Assembly (NCBI GenBank): GCA_003279105.1
Contig: QCBO01000002.1
Location: 1-40,769 of the forward strand
Length of the DNA: 40,769 nucleotides
DNA from: Prochlorococcus sp. AG-347-I19
Lineage (GTDB): Bacteria; Cyanobacteriota; Cyanobacteriia; PCC-6307; Cyanobiaceae
Reading direction: 5' to 3'
Part shown: piece after piece, positions 1 through 10,135 of the stretch
Position numbering within the stretch: position 1 is the first letter of the stretch
Layout of the letters: each line of letters opens with the position of its first letter
Made by a program: the position numbers and the translations under genes
The notes under the pieces: model-generated
Seen by the model: only the letters and a program-made list of their open reading frames with translations
Databases searched by the model: none
Told to the model about the DNA's origin: nothing

Positions 1-588
1 AATGCTCTTGATGCAGTCTTTTTGATAAGAAAATTAAATATATTTGATACTGATAATTTATCTGAAGATTCTTTTTTTTTGGATTTAGAGAAAATTAATT
101 ATACAGAACTAAATCAGGAAGAAAAAGAAAAATTTTTACCAACTTTTTTAATTGCTCAAATTTTTGATGTTATATCTTTAGAGAAACTTAAATTTAATAA
201 AGCTGAAATTACAAAAACTAGATTATTGCGAAAATGGCACTTTTTGTTGGAGAAAAAAAATATCGCTAGATTAACTGAATCAGATAGATTTGCGTTACAC
301 AAAGAATTAGAGATGTTTCTTCCATCTTTTATTTTTTATTTACCTGAAAACTTACGCTTAGATTGGCTTCATAGATGGCGTGACAAAGATGATAAATTAT
401 TTCATCCTTCAAACTTACTTAATGGTGAAGTAATCAAAAAACATTTGAAGATAAAGGATGGACCTATCTTAGGACAGCTTTTACATTATCTTTCTAAGGA
501 ACTTGCATATAAAAGATTGAATAATTTTGATGAAGCTATTTATAAAGCAAAGCGATGGATTGAACAAAATGCGCCAAAATGTGATTAA
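1..588 (+). CDS. tRNA nucleotidyltransferase / poly(A) polymerase, C-terminal part (5' end outside window)
   Basis: The reading frame is open from the first base of the window, so the gene begins upstream. What is visible is the all-helical C-terminal half of a class II CCA-adding enzyme/poly(A) polymerase-like protein; the N-terminal nucleotidyltransferase domain with its catalytic aspartates is outside. The end has the family-like pattern of a small domain with DGPILGQLLHYL followed by an ALxxA-type helix and a final region rich in K, W and E. The family adds CCA to tRNA 3' ends or A tails to RNA. A TTG at position 22 is not a real start, because coding continues to its left. I cannot separate CCA-adding from poly(A)-adding activity from this part alone. 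Confidence 0.75.
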   Translation, partial: NALDAVFLIRKLNIFDTDNLSEDSFFLDLEKINYTELNQEEKEKFLPTFLIAQIFDVISLEKLKFNKAEITKTRLLRKWHFLLEKKNIARLTESDRFALHKELEMFLPSFIFYLPENLRLDWLHRWRDKDDKLFHPSNLLNGEVIKKHLKIKDGPILGQLLHYLSKELAYKRLNNFDEAIYKAKRWIEQNAPKCD

Positions 589-647
589 ATACACATAGCT
601 TAGTTTCGTTTAGAAGTTCAGACTTCAAAATCATTTTTAAAAAATTT

Positions 648-1067
648 ATGAGCATTCGCATTTACATTGGCAACTTACCACAAGGATTTAATCAAAAAGA
701 ATTTGATACTCTTTTAAAGTCCGTTTCTGATTCTATTAGATTTAAAGCAGTTCTAGATAAGGATACTAAAGAATGTAGAGGATTTGGTTTTGCAACAACT
801 AATAATCAAGATAATGCTAATTTATTAATTCAAAAGTTAAACGGCTTTGAATTTAATGGTTCTAAAATAAGAGTAGAGCTATCAGAAAAGAAGGATTCTG
901 CTTCAAACAAAAGGAATAGTGGAAAATTAACCAAGAATAAGAAGAGGAAAGACTTTAAGAAAATTGTTCATAGTGATGCTCCTAACCTAGAAGCTCCTGA
1001 CCCAAGATGGGCTGGAGAATTATCCAAATTAAAAGATTTGTTAGCTAATCAGAAGACGCCTGCTTAA
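648..1067 (+). CDS. RRM-type RNA-binding protein
   Basis: A single RNA recognition motif fills residues 3-80: RNP2 is IYIGNL near the N-terminus and RNP1 is RGFGFATT at about residues 44-51, with the aromatic positions needed to stack on RNA bases present. The remaining 60 residues are lysine-rich and basic (KKRKDFKK), probably non-specific RNA contacts, and end in an acidic/proline stretch. Cyanobacterial Rbp proteins of this type are single-RRM proteins often induced by cold, but the usual glycine-rich tail is absent here. The stop codon is immediately followed by the stop codon of crtB on the other strand, with no spacer. Targets cannot be deduced. Confidence 0.88.
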   Translation: MSIRIYIGNLPQGFNQKEFDTLLKSVSDSIRFKAVLDKDTKECRGFGFATTNNQDNANLLIQKLNGFEFNGSKIRVELSEKKDSASNKRNSGKLTKNKKRKDFKKIVHSDAPNLEAPDPRWAGELSKLKDLLANQKTPA

Positions 1068-1976
1068 TTATTTAATTCTGGAAATCAAAAAAGATATTGG
1101 GATCTCAAGAGCTTTTACTGAATTTTTTACAAAAGCTCTATTGTTAAAAACATCATAATCTAGTCTTTCAATAGAATCTAATATTCCTCTGTAAAGACGT
1201 AAAGACGTCCACACTGGCCATCTCGCGTCAGAAGATAGCCATTTAATACCATCCTCAGACTTTTGGAACCATTCGCGGGCCCTTTTTAATTGAAAGTTCA
1301 TAAGTAATTTCCATTGCTTGTTTATTTTTCCTTGTAAAAGTTCTTCTTCAGAATAATTAAATTTTTCAATATCTGCTTGTGGGAGATAAATTCTTCCTCT
1401 CTGTCTATCTTCTCCTACATCTCTCAAGATATTTGTTAATTGATTTGCAATTCCAAGAGCTATAGCTGCTTCAGAGGGGTCAGGCATAGCACTCCATGGT
1501 GCTGATGTATAAGCGCTATCAATACCCATCACATTTTGAGTCATTAAACCAACAGTCCCTGCAACTCTATAGCAATAGAGCTTTAATTCATCAAAATCTT
1601 TGTATCTAAATTTATTCAGATCCATTCTCTGTCCATCTATCATATCTAGATAAGGTTGAATACTTTGTGGATATTTCTCGATCGTATCTAATAGAACTGC
1701 GTCTAATTCAGATTTAATATTCCCTTTAAATACATTTTTAGTATTTTCTTCCCATTCGTCTAGATTATCTGAAAGCTCATCTTGCGATTTAGTTGAGGCT
1801 TCTAAGCTATCCATTATTTCATCTGTTCTTCTACACCATACATAGATAGCCCAAATAGCTTTTCTCTTTTCTTGAGGCAATAGAAGAGTTCCCAAGTAAA
1901 AGGTTTTAGCCCATTTTTGAGTTTCTTTTCGGCATATCTCGTATGCTTGGTCCAGTTGAGAAATTGAATTTTTCAA
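1068..1976 (-). CDS. crtB: Phytoene synthase
   Basis: Condenses two geranylgeranyl-PP to 15-cis-phytoene, the first committed carotenoid step. Both aspartate-rich Mg-diphosphate motifs are present: DEIMD at residues 52-56 and DVGED at 186-190. The YxxxG-like CYRVAGTVG segment at about 135-143 is also present. The 302-residue length is normal for the family. The only credible start is a TTG; the next Met is far inside the protein. It lies 57 bases downstream of pds on the same strand, so the two are probably co-transcribed, giving phytoene synthesis and desaturation from one unit. Confidence 0.96.
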   Translation of the reverse strand: MKNSISQLDQAYEICRKETQKWAKTFYLGTLLLPQEKRKAIWAIYVWCRRTDEIMDSLEASTKSQDELSDNLDEWEENTKNVFKGNIKSELDAVLLDTIEKYPQSIQPYLDMIDGQRMDLNKFRYKDFDELKLYCYRVAGTVGLMTQNVMGIDSAYTSAPWSAMPDPSEAAIALGIANQLTNILRDVGEDRQRGRIYLPQADIEKFNYSEEELLQGKINKQWKLLMNFQLKRAREWFQKSEDGIKWLSSDARWPVWTSLRLYRGILDSIERLDYDVFNNRAFVKNSVKALEIPISFLISRIK

Positions 1977-2033
1977 AAAGTTTTAGCTAAATTTAAGGGT
2001 TTGTAAAGGTTATAAAGATACATTTTGAGGGGT

Positions 2034-3452
<1,419 letters not shown>

Positions 3453-3462
3453 TTAAAGTTAG

Positions 3463-3473
3463 GACATAATAGT
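3463..3473. promoter_or_regulatory. Candidate overlapping divergent -10 elements for pds and ndhM
   Basis: In the 90-base spacer between pds (minus) and ndhM (plus), a TATTAT hexamer reads on the minus strand at 3471-3466 and a CATAAT hexamer reads on the plus strand at 3465-3470, so the two -10-like boxes overlap almost completely. Prochlorococcus promoters usually show a -10 box with little -35 conservation. Such a layout would make the two promoters compete for polymerase. In AT-rich DNA these hexamers are common by chance, so this is tentative. Confidence 0.3.
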
Positions 3474-3500
3474 TTTTTTCGTTGGTTATTTTGTAAAATT

Positions 3501-3848
3501 ATGGAAAAAATGCTTTTAAAATCGACTACTAGACATGTAAGAATTTTTACTGCCGAAGTGGTAAAAGAAGAATTAAAGTTTCATCCCAATAAACTAACTC
3601 TTGATTTAGATCCTGATAACGAATTTATTTGGAATGAAGATTGTATAAACAAAATAAATAAAAAATTCAATGAATTAATTAAAGAGAGAGCAGGGAAGAA
3701 TTTAGATGATTATGAACTGCGAAAAATAGGATCAGAAATCGAAGGTTTAATTAAAATTTTGCTTCAAAGTGGTCAGCTAAGTTATAACCCTGATTGTAGA
3801 GTAATGAATTATTCAATGGGTTTACCAAAGACAAATGAAGTGCTGTGA
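3501..3848 (+). CDS. ndhM: NAD(P)H-quinone oxidoreductase subunit M
   Basis: Small peripheral subunit of the cyanobacterial/chloroplast NDH-1 complex, part of the oxygenic-phototroph-specific set absent from E. coli complex I. The 115-residue sequence starts [16 protein letters not shown] and has the conserved central [13 protein letters not shown] and GLPKTNEVL end that I recognise from cyanobacterial NdhM. No membrane segment, as expected for a stromal/cytoplasmic-side subunit. It is the first gene of a two-gene unit: its TGA overlaps the GTG start of the next gene by four bases, which implies translational coupling. Confidence 0.93.
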   Translation: MEKMLLKSTTRHVRIFTAEVVKEELKFHPNKLTLDLDPDNEFIWNEDCINKINKKFNELIKERAGKNLDDYELRKIGSEIEGLIKILLQSGQLSYNPDCRVMNYSMGLPKTNEVL

Positions 3849-4468
3849 ATAGATCATCCTCAAATAGAAGGCCAAGGAGAGGCTCAAATAGAAGTTACTA
3901 TCCTCCAAATCCAAGGGATATGGATTCGTATGGTCAAAGAAACAATAGATTGCCTGCTTCTTCTGAACAAAAGATTAACTTTAGTACTGGAACTATTGCC
4001 GTACTTGCTGGAGTACTAATTTTAGGAGTTGGCATAGGGAGTGCTATTACCAGTACAACAGATGGCGGACAGGGAAACATAGCAAGTCAACAACAATTAG
4101 ATATGGCTGTTCCAGACCCTGAATTTTGCCGACAATGGGGAGCTAGTGCTTTCGTAATTGATGTTGAAATGTATACGACTCTAAATCCATCTACGAGTTT
4201 TGTAACTCAACCAGCTCTTCAGCCAGGTTGTGTGATTAGAAGAGAAAATTGGACGGTTTTACAAAAACAGGGCGCAATAAGTAATGAAGATGTAAGAGAA
4301 TGCAAGCAAAGGATGAATACTTTTGCTTATATTGGTTCTATAAGAGATAAGCCAATAGTTAAGTGCGTTTACCAGACTGATGTAAATGAAAATAAATTTA
4401 TAATAAAAGGCGATGGACAAGCCGAAGATGGCGGGGTAGGTATTAACAAAGAAGCAATTCAATTTTGA
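3845..4468 (+). CDS. DUF3172-type single-pass membrane protein
   Basis: Conserved cyanobacterial protein of unknown function. The N-terminal 45 residues are disordered, rich in R, S, P and N, and presumably cytoplasmic. A clear transmembrane helix covers about residues 50-69 ([15 protein letters not shown]), and the rest is a soluble domain with several cysteines ([28 protein letters not shown]). The cysteines could form disulfides if this part faces the periplasm or lumen. GTG start overlapping the ndhM stop by four bases, so it is translated with ndhM; a role linked to NDH-1 is only a guess from this coupling. The family name is from memory. Confidence 0.8.
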   Translation: MNRSSSNRRPRRGSNRSYYPPNPRDMDSYGQRNNRLPASSEQKINFSTGTIAVLAGVLILGVGIGSAITSTTDGGQGNIASQQQLDMAVPDPEFCRQWGASAFVIDVEMYTTLNPSTSFVTQPALQPGCVIRRENWTVLQKQGAISNEDVRECKQRMNTFAYIGSIRDKPIVKCVYQTDVNENKFIIKGDGQAEDGGVGINKEAIQF

Positions 4469-4474
4469 TCAAAA

Positions 4475-5419
4475 TTATATATGCCTCAAAGGGCTTTCTA
4501 AACTAGCAAATTGTGGAAGAATGTTTTTCTTAAATACTTCTGATGCTCTTGATGTATATCTTGAAGGATTAGTTATTAATTTAAGTTCTCTTTTAACTTC
4601 TAAATCAGCAACATATGCTTTATGGATAGTTCCAGCCGACAATTCTCTTTCAATAGCAACAACAGGCAAAAAGGAAGCTCCTAAGCCTGATTGTACTGCA
4701 TTCTTGATTGCTTCAAGGGAGTTAAGTTCCATCTCAATTTTTAATCTTTGAATATCAAGCCCAGAATCTTGGAGCAGCTTGTCAACAACCTTTCTTGTTG
4801 TAGATTGTGAGTCTAAAGTTACAAAATTTAATTTGTATAAGTCTTCTTTTAGAAGCTCTTTTTTGGTTGAAAGTGGATGTTTAGAGGGTAAAACTAATGC
4901 TAATTCATCAGTGGCATATGGAATTACTTGTAGCAAATTTTCCAAATCTCCAGGTAATTGTCCGCCAATAATGGCTAAGTCAATTTGTCCGTTGGCGACA
5001 CTCCAACCAGTTCTTCTAGTACTATGAACTTGGAGCTGAACGGATACATCAGGATATTTTTGCCTGAATAGTCCTATCATTCTCGGCATTAGATATGTAC
5101 CCGTTGTTTGGCTCGCTCCTATGACAAGAGTTCCACCTTTTAAACTGTTTAAATCCTCAATAGCTTTGCAAGCTTCGTCGCATTGATTCAAAATTCGTTC
5201 ACAATATTCAAGTAATAGTCTCCCTGCTTCAGTCAATAGAGCCTTCCTACCGCCTCTGTCGAAAATTGTGATTTCAAGTTGTTTTTCTAAATTTTGTATT
5301 TGTAAACTTACTGCAGGTTGGGTTACATATAAGAGATCTGCAGCTTTTTTAAAACTTCCTTGAGCTGCTATAGCTTTTAATATTCTTAATTGGTCTAGTG
5401 TAAATGGTAATTCTGGCAT
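4475..5419 (-). CDS. rbcR: RbcR, LysR-type regulator of carbon fixation genes
   Basis: LysR-type transcription factor of full family length (314 aa). The winged helix-turn-helix is at residues 6-65 ([18 protein letters not shown]), followed by the linker helix and a periplasmic-binding-like effector domain with [12 protein letters not shown] at about 98-110. The N-terminus and effector domain match what I know of cyanobacterial RbcR (activator of the RuBisCO operon) rather than CmpR or NdhR, although the three are close relatives. Family members sense Calvin-cycle or photorespiratory metabolites. It is divergent from the Z-ISO/ndhF/ndhD run, and the 83-base spacer holds a T-N11-A inverted repeat suitable for binding and autoregulation. 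Confidence 0.88.
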   Translation of the reverse strand: MPELPFTLDQLRILKAIAAQGSFKKAADLLYVTQPAVSLQIQNLEKQLEITIFDRGGRKALLTEAGRLLLEYCERILNQCDEACKAIEDLNSLKGGTLVIGASQTTGTYLMPRMIGLFRQKYPDVSVQLQVHSTRRTGWSVANGQIDLAIIGGQLPGDLENLLQVIPYATDELALVLPSKHPLSTKKELLKEDLYKLNFVTLDSQSTTRKVVDKLLQDSGLDIQRLKIEMELNSLEAIKNAVQSGLGASFLPVVAIERELSAGTIHKAYVADLEVKRELKLITNPSRYTSRASEVFKKNILPQFASLESPLRHI

Positions 5420-5437
5420 CTATTATGTCTACAATTT

Positions 5438-5475
5438 CTTATAATTCTAATGCTTAAGGGCATTCTTGTTAAGAA
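5438..5475. promoter_or_regulatory. Candidate LysR-type operator and plus-strand -10 box
   Basis: Between rbcR and the divergent Z-ISO-like gene. TTCTTGTTAAGAA at 5463-5475 is a perfect 5-bp inverted repeat with a 3-bp centre and has the T-N11-A form typical of LysR-type boxes. A second palindrome, CTTAAG, lies at 5453-5458, and a perfect TATAAT -10 hexamer reads on the plus strand at 5440-5445. A CTAAT, like a half-site of the RbcR motif I remember (ATTAR-N5-YTAAT), is at 5447-5451, but its partner half is missing. The simplest reading is an RbcR autoregulation site that could also influence the plus-strand genes. Confidence 0.4.
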
Positions 5476-5502
5476 CAAAAATTATTTGAACAATTTCAAT
5501 AT

Positions 5503-6231
5503 ATGGAGACTCATAAAACAACCTTTATCATTATACTTTTGATTTTGATTTTTGCGATTATTCATAGTGGCGGAGCGGCTTTAAGAATCAAAGCAGAATC
5601 TATTATGGGTCCGAGATTATGGCGGTTATGTTTTGTTTTTTTAAGTTTGCCATCTGCAATTATCTTGATTAGTTATTTTTTAGCTCATAGATATGACGGA
5701 ATCAGATTATGGAATTTACAGGGAAATAATTTTGTTTTTATGATCGTTTGGTTATCAACTGCAATAAGTTTTTTATTTTTATATCCCGCTACTTACAATT
5801 TGTTAGAAATTCCTTCGGTTTTAAAACCTAAGGTGCGAATCTATGGAACTGGGATAATGCGAATCACAAGACATCCCCAAGCATTTGGTCAGATAATTTG
5901 GTGTTTTGCTCACACTTTATGGATTGGTACATCATTCACATTAATAACTTCTATTGGCTTGATTTTGCATCATCTTTTTGCAATCTGGCATGGAGATAAA
6001 AGATTAGCAAACAGATTTGGAGAAGAATTTGAAAATTTTAAAAAAAATACTTCCATTATCCCTTTCATGGCGATTATTGAGGGGAGGCAAGAATTTAAGA
6101 TTAAAGAATTTTTTAGGTTATCCCAAATTGGCATATTAATTGCAATAGGCATACTTTGGTGGTCTCATCAATATATTAATATTGCTGTTAAAACATTTAA
6201 TTCATCATTTTTGTCTGAATTTTTCAATTAA
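5503..6231 (+). CDS. 15-cis-zeta-carotene isomerase (Z-ISO), NnrU family
   Basis: Integral membrane haem protein family usually labelled NnrU. The sequence closely follows plant Z-ISO, which isomerises the 15-cis bond of zeta-carotene between the Pds and Zds desaturases: HRYDGIRLWNLQG at 62-74, FLYPATYNLLE at 92-102, TGIMRITRHPQ at 116-126, WCFAHTLWIG at 133-142, HHLFAIWHGDKRLA at 156-169 and PFMAIIEGRQ at 187-196. The residues I recall as haem ligands in plant Z-ISO (His150, Cys263, His266) line up with His21, Cys134 and His137, with identical 116-residue spacing between the histidines. About six membrane helices. It lies 33 bases upstream of ndhF. Much better supported than a nitrite/NO role. 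Confidence 0.85.
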   Translation: METHKTTFIIILLILIFAIIHSGGAALRIKAESIMGPRLWRLCFVFLSLPSAIILISYFLAHRYDGIRLWNLQGNNFVFMIVWLSTAISFLFLYPATYNLLEIPSVLKPKVRIYGTGIMRITRHPQAFGQIIWCFAHTLWIGTSFTLITSIGLILHHLFAIWHGDKRLANRFGEEFENFKKNTSIIPFMAIIEGRQEFKIKEFFRLSQIGILIAIGILWWSHQYINIAVKTFNSSFLSEFFN

Positions 6232-6264
6232 CAGTTTAAAATCAAACTACAAGTTCTTTAAAAC

Positions 6265-8286
6265 ATGCCACAAGCTTCAGAAATTGCCTGGTTAATTCCT
6301 GTTTTCCCACTTATTGGAGCAGTGCTTTCTGGCTTAGGACTAATAAGTATCAACAAGAAAATTAATAATTCAAGAGAAATTGTCTCTGTTGGTCTGATTA
6401 CTTTTGTCGGGATTTCTGCGGTAATTAGTTATAAAGCTTTAATTGAACAAATTAATGGTTATCAATCAGTAGAAAAATTATTTGTATGGGCTAATGCTGG
6501 GGATTTCACAATCCCAATGGGATTTGTTCTTGATCCTTTGGGGAGTGTAATGCTCGCGTTAGTAACTACAATAACGTTGCTTGTAATGATTTACTCTCAT
6601 GGTTATATGGCGCATGATAAAGGTTATGTCAGATTTTTTACATATTTAGCATTATTTAGTAGTTCAATGATGGGATTAATTGTTAGTCCCAATTTGTTAG
6701 AAATTTATGTTTTTTGGGAATTAGTTGGGATGTGTTCTTACTTATTGGTTGGTTTTTGGTATGACAGAGATGGAGCTGCACACGCTGCACAAAAAGCATT
6801 TGTTGTTAATAGAGTGGGCGATTTTGGATTATTACTAGGAATTCTTGGCCTATTTTGGGCAACAAATAGTTTTGATTTTAATGAAATAGCTAATGGAATT
6901 TCGCAATCAATATCTGATAATTCGATACCCATTTGGGCTGCTTTACTTCTTTGTTTTCTAGTTTTTTTAGGGCCAATGGCAAAATCCGCTCAGTTCCCTT
7001 TGCATGTATGGTTGCCTGATGCGATGGAAGGCCCCACACCTATTTCTGCACTTATCCATGCTGCAACAATGGTTGCAGCAGGAATATTTCTTGTAGCAAG
7101 ACTTCAACCTTTGTATTCAATTTTTCCATCTATTCAGTTCATTATCGCTTTAGTTGGTACCATTACTTGTTTTTTAGGAGCCTCTATAGCTTTGACCCAA
7201 ATGGATTTAAAAAAAGGTTTAGCATATAGCACTGTTTCTCAGCTTGGGTATATGATGCTCGCAATGGGTTGTGGAGCACCAGTAGCTGGAATTTTCCATT
7301 TAGTGACTCATGCTTGCTTTAAAGCAATGCTATTTTTGGGATCTGGTTCAGTAATACATGCTATGGAAGAAGTAGTTGGCCATCAGCCTGTATTAGCTCA
7401 AGATATGAGATTGATGGGCGGTTTAAGAAAAAAAATGCCATACACATCAACTACTTTTTTAATTGGTTGTGTAGCAATTAGTGGAATTCCCCCATTGGCA
7501 GGTTTTTGGAGTAAAGACGAGATACTTGGAAATGCTTTTATATCATTTCCAGCTTTTTGGTTCGTAGGATTTCTAACAGCTGGCATGACTGCTTTTTATA
7601 TGTTTAGGCTTTATTTCTTAACATTTGAAGGAGATTTCAGAGGGGAAAATAAAGAATTGCAAAAAGAGCTTCTAATAGCCTCTAAAACAAACTTAGATGG
7701 AGAAAATGAAGAAGAGCATGAAGAATATGGCTCTATTCATGAGTCACCCTGGTCAATGACATTTCCCTTAGTATTTCTTGCTGTACCGTCTGTAATTATT
7801 GGTTTTATGGGACTTCCATGGGATAGCAAAATTGCAAATTTACTAGATCCAGAAGAAGCAGAGACTGCAGCAAAAGCTTTCGAATTAAAAGAATTTTTGC
7901 CTTTAGCAATTGCGTCAGTACTTATAGCATCAGCTGGAATCATTATTGCTTATCAGGCATATTTTGCGAAAAAAATTAATTTATCAGTTTTATTTGCCGA
8001 AAAGTTTCCTAGCATCAACCGATTTTTATTCAATAAATGGTATCTAGATGATATTAATGAAAAACTTTTTGTTAAGGGTAGTAGAAAACTCGCTAAAGAA
8101 GTCTTAGAGGTTGATTCTAAGGTTGTTGATGGTGTAGTAAATCTTACTGGACTTGTAACTTTAGGTAGTGGAGAAGGTTTAAAATATTTTGAGACAGGTA
8201 GGGCTCAATTTTATGCGCTTATTGTTTTTGGAGGTGTAATTCTACTAGTTGCCATATTTGGTTTTCAATCTCCTCAAGTATCTTAA
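6265..8286 (+). CDS. ndhF: NAD(P)H-quinone oxidoreductase subunit 5 (NdhF1-like)
   Basis: Large proton-pumping membrane subunit of NDH-1. The 673 residues contain the antiporter-like core with conserved lumen/membrane motifs FWELVGMCSYLLVGFW (about 150-165), HVWLPDAMEGPTPISALIHA (about 247-266) and KGLAYSTVSQLGYMMLAMG (about 315-333), and a long C-terminal amphipathic/transmembrane extension typical of NdhF/NuoL. A hydrophilic acidic insertion (GENEEEHEEYG) lies at about 475-490. Probably pairs with ndhD directly downstream to form the standard (respiratory/cyclic) NDH-1 rather than a CO2-uptake form; this assignment is inferred from gene pairing. Confidence 0.96.
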   Translation: MPQASEIAWLIPVFPLIGAVLSGLGLISINKKINNSREIVSVGLITFVGISAVISYKALIEQINGYQSVEKLFVWANAGDFTIPMGFVLDPLGSVMLALVTTITLLVMIYSHGYMAHDKGYVRFFTYLALFSSSMMGLIVSPNLLEIYVFWELVGMCSYLLVGFWYDRDGAAHAAQKAFVVNRVGDFGLLLGILGLFWATNSFDFNEIANGISQSISDNSIPIWAALLLCFLVFLGPMAKSAQFPLHVWLPDAMEGPTPISALIHAATMVAAGIFLVARLQPLYSIFPSIQFIIALVGTITCFLGASIALTQMDLKKGLAYSTVSQLGYMMLAMGCGAPVAGIFHLVTHACFKAMLFLGSGSVIHAMEEVVGHQPVLAQDMRLMGGLRKKMPYTSTTFLIGCVAISGIPPLAGFWSKDEILGNAFISFPAFWFVGFLTAGMTAFYMFRLYFLTFEGDFRGENKELQKELLIASKTNLDGENEEEHEEYGSIHESPWSMTFPLVFLAVPSVIIGFMGLPWDSKIANLLDPEEAETAAKAFELKEFLPLAIASVLIASAGIIIAYQAYFAKKINLSVLFAEKFPSINRFLFNKWYLDDINEKLFVKGSRKLAKEVLEVDSKVVDGVVNLTGLVTLGSGEGLKYFETGRAQFYALIVFGGVILLVAIFGFQSPQVS

Positions 8287-8301
8287 TTACAATTGTGTGT
8301 C

Positions 8302-8322
8302 TTCACTGTCCATTGGGGTGAA
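8302..8322 (+). other. Candidate stem-loop in the ndhF-ndhD spacer
   Basis: The 85-base spacer can form an outer stem TTCAC (8302-8306) with GTGAA (8318-8322) and an inner TCC/GGG helix around an ATT loop, with a two-base bulge. Its GC content is high for this DNA. It is followed by A residues and not T residues, so it does not look like an intrinsic terminator; an mRNA processing or stability element is possible. Not tested against shuffled sequence. Confidence 0.3.
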
Positions 8323-8371
8323 AAAATACAGAAAATTTCTAGACTTTATTTAAGATAAATTTCTTATTAAA

Positions 8372-10012
8372 TTGAGTACTTATTTTTATACAAATTTTGC
8401 GACACAAATTTTGGGAACTTTGGGAGCTGGATTGTCTAATTTTCCTTGGTTATCTGCTTCAATTTTGTTTCCAATTGGTAGTGCATTTGTGATACCTTTT
8501 TTTCCAGATAAAGGAGATGGCAAAGAGGTAAGATGGTTCGCATTGTTTATTGCATTAATAACTTTTTTAATAACTGTAGGTTCATATATAAATGGCTTTG
8601 ATATTAGTAATGAAAATGTTCAACTGAAAGAAAATATTAGTTGGCTCCCTGATTTAGGTCTTACTTGGTCTGTTGGGGCTGATGGCATGTCTATGCCGTT
8701 AATATTATTAACTAGTTTTATCACTGCTTTAGCAGTTCTTGCTGCTTGGCCAGTCAAGTTCAAACCAAAGTTATTTTTCTTTTTGATATTGGTTATGGAT
8801 GGTGGGCAAATCGCTGTGTTTGCTGTACAAGATATGCTTTTATTCTTTCTAACTTGGGAACTTGAGTTAATTCCCGTTTACTTATTACTGGCTATATGGG
8901 GTGGCAAAAATCGACAATATGCAGCAACAAAATTCATAATTTATACAGCTGGCAGTTCTATCTTCATTCTTCTTGCAGCTTTAGCAATGGGTTTCTATGG
9001 TACAGAAATTCCTAACTTTGAATATTCTCACTTGGCAGCTCAAGATTTTAGTCAAAAATTCCAAATATTATGTTACGTAGGCCTTTTAATTGCATTTGGT
9101 GTAAAACTACCCATAGTACCTCTTCATACTTGGCTTCCAGATGCTCATGGCGAGGCTACAGCTCCTGTTCATATGCTTTTAGCAGGAATTTTATTAAAGA
9201 TGGGAGGATATGCTCTTTTAAGATTTAATGCACAATTATTACCCGTTGCTCATGCTCAATTTGCCCCCTTATTAATAGTTCTAGGGGTAGTCAATATAAT
9301 TTATGCCGCATTAACTTCTTTTGCTCAAAGAAATCTTAAAAGAAAAATTGCATACAGTTCGATAAGTCATATGGGTTTTGTTCTTATTGGGATAGGGAGT
9401 TTTAGTAGCCTTGGAACGAGCGGAGCTATGCTTCAAATGGTTAGTCATGGATTAATAGGTGCAAGTTTATTTTTTCTTGTTGGTGCCACCTATGACAGAA
9501 CAAAGACTCTTAAACTTGATGAAATGAGTGGTGTAGGACAAAAAATGAGAATTATGTTTGCTCTATGGACTGCTTGCTCCCTGGCTTCTCTTGCTTTGCC
9601 TGGTATGAGTGGATTTGTTTCCGAATTGATGGTATTTACAGGATTTGTTACTGATGAGGTGTATACACTTCCATTTAGGGTAGTGATGGCCTCTCTAGCT
9701 GCTATCGGTGTAATACTTACTCCTATTTATCTACTTTCAATGTTACGAGAAATTTTCTTTGGTAAAGAAAATCCTAAATTAATTGAAGAACGAAAACTTA
9801 TAGATGCAGAGCCAAGGGAAGTTTATATTATTGCGTGTTTACTTTTACCAATTATTGGAATAGGTTTGTACCCAAGATTAGTTACTGAAAGTTATATTGC
9901 ATCTATCAATAATTTGGTCGATCGAGATTTAACTGCAGTTAAACGTGCTGAGAAAACAAATATTTTTTCAGGAACTAAAACAAATGACATCCTGAAGGCT
10001 CCAACAATATAA
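8372..10012 (+). CDS. ndhD: NAD(P)H-quinone oxidoreductase chain 4 (NdhD1-like)
   Basis: Proton-pumping NDH-1 subunit homologous to NuoM. Conserved features are [21 protein letters not shown] at about 153-173 with the key Glu, [18 protein letters not shown] near 250, and [18 protein letters not shown] near 325. About 14 membrane helices. The start is uncertain: TTG at 8372 is the furthest-upstream standard start, but the conserved N-terminus as I remember it ([15 protein letters not shown]) only begins near residue 14, so TTG at 8411 is also plausible. No ATG is available. Follows ndhF after an 85-base spacer with a possible stem-loop. Confidence 0.95.
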   Translation: MSTYFYTNFATQILGTLGAGLSNFPWLSASILFPIGSAFVIPFFPDKGDGKEVRWFALFIALITFLITVGSYINGFDISNENVQLKENISWLPDLGLTWSVGADGMSMPLILLTSFITALAVLAAWPVKFKPKLFFFLILVMDGGQIAVFAVQDMLLFFLTWELELIPVYLLLAIWGGKNRQYAATKFIIYTAGSSIFILLAALAMGFYGTEIPNFEYSHLAAQDFSQKFQILCYVGLLIAFGVKLPIVPLHTWLPDAHGEATAPVHMLLAGILLKMGGYALLRFNAQLLPVAHAQFAPLLIVLGVVNIIYAALTSFAQRNLKRKIAYSSISHMGFVLIGIGSFSSLGTSGAMLQMVSHGLIGASLFFLVGATYDRTKTLKLDEMSGVGQKMRIMFALWTACSLASLALPGMSGFVSELMVFTGFVTDEVYTLPFRVVMASLAAIGVILTPIYLLSMLREIFFGKENPKLIEERKLIDAEPREVYIIACLLLPIIGIGLYPRLVTESYIASINNLVDRDLTAVKRAEKTNIFSGTKTNDILKAPTI

Positions 10013-10135
10013 TTTTTTAAATTAATGCAATATTGTTTGGCATTAAATAAATTAAAAGATATCTTGTGATTAGATTTTATCTATTTCAAAATATCTTATT
10101 TCAATCCTATTGATAGGCAACAATTAGGCCCTAGA

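Noticed and set aside
613-626. GAAGT-TCAG-ACTTC hairpin after the nucleotidyltransferase gene as a terminator
   Set aside because: Only five base pairs and followed by mixed A/T rather than a clean T run; expected by chance.
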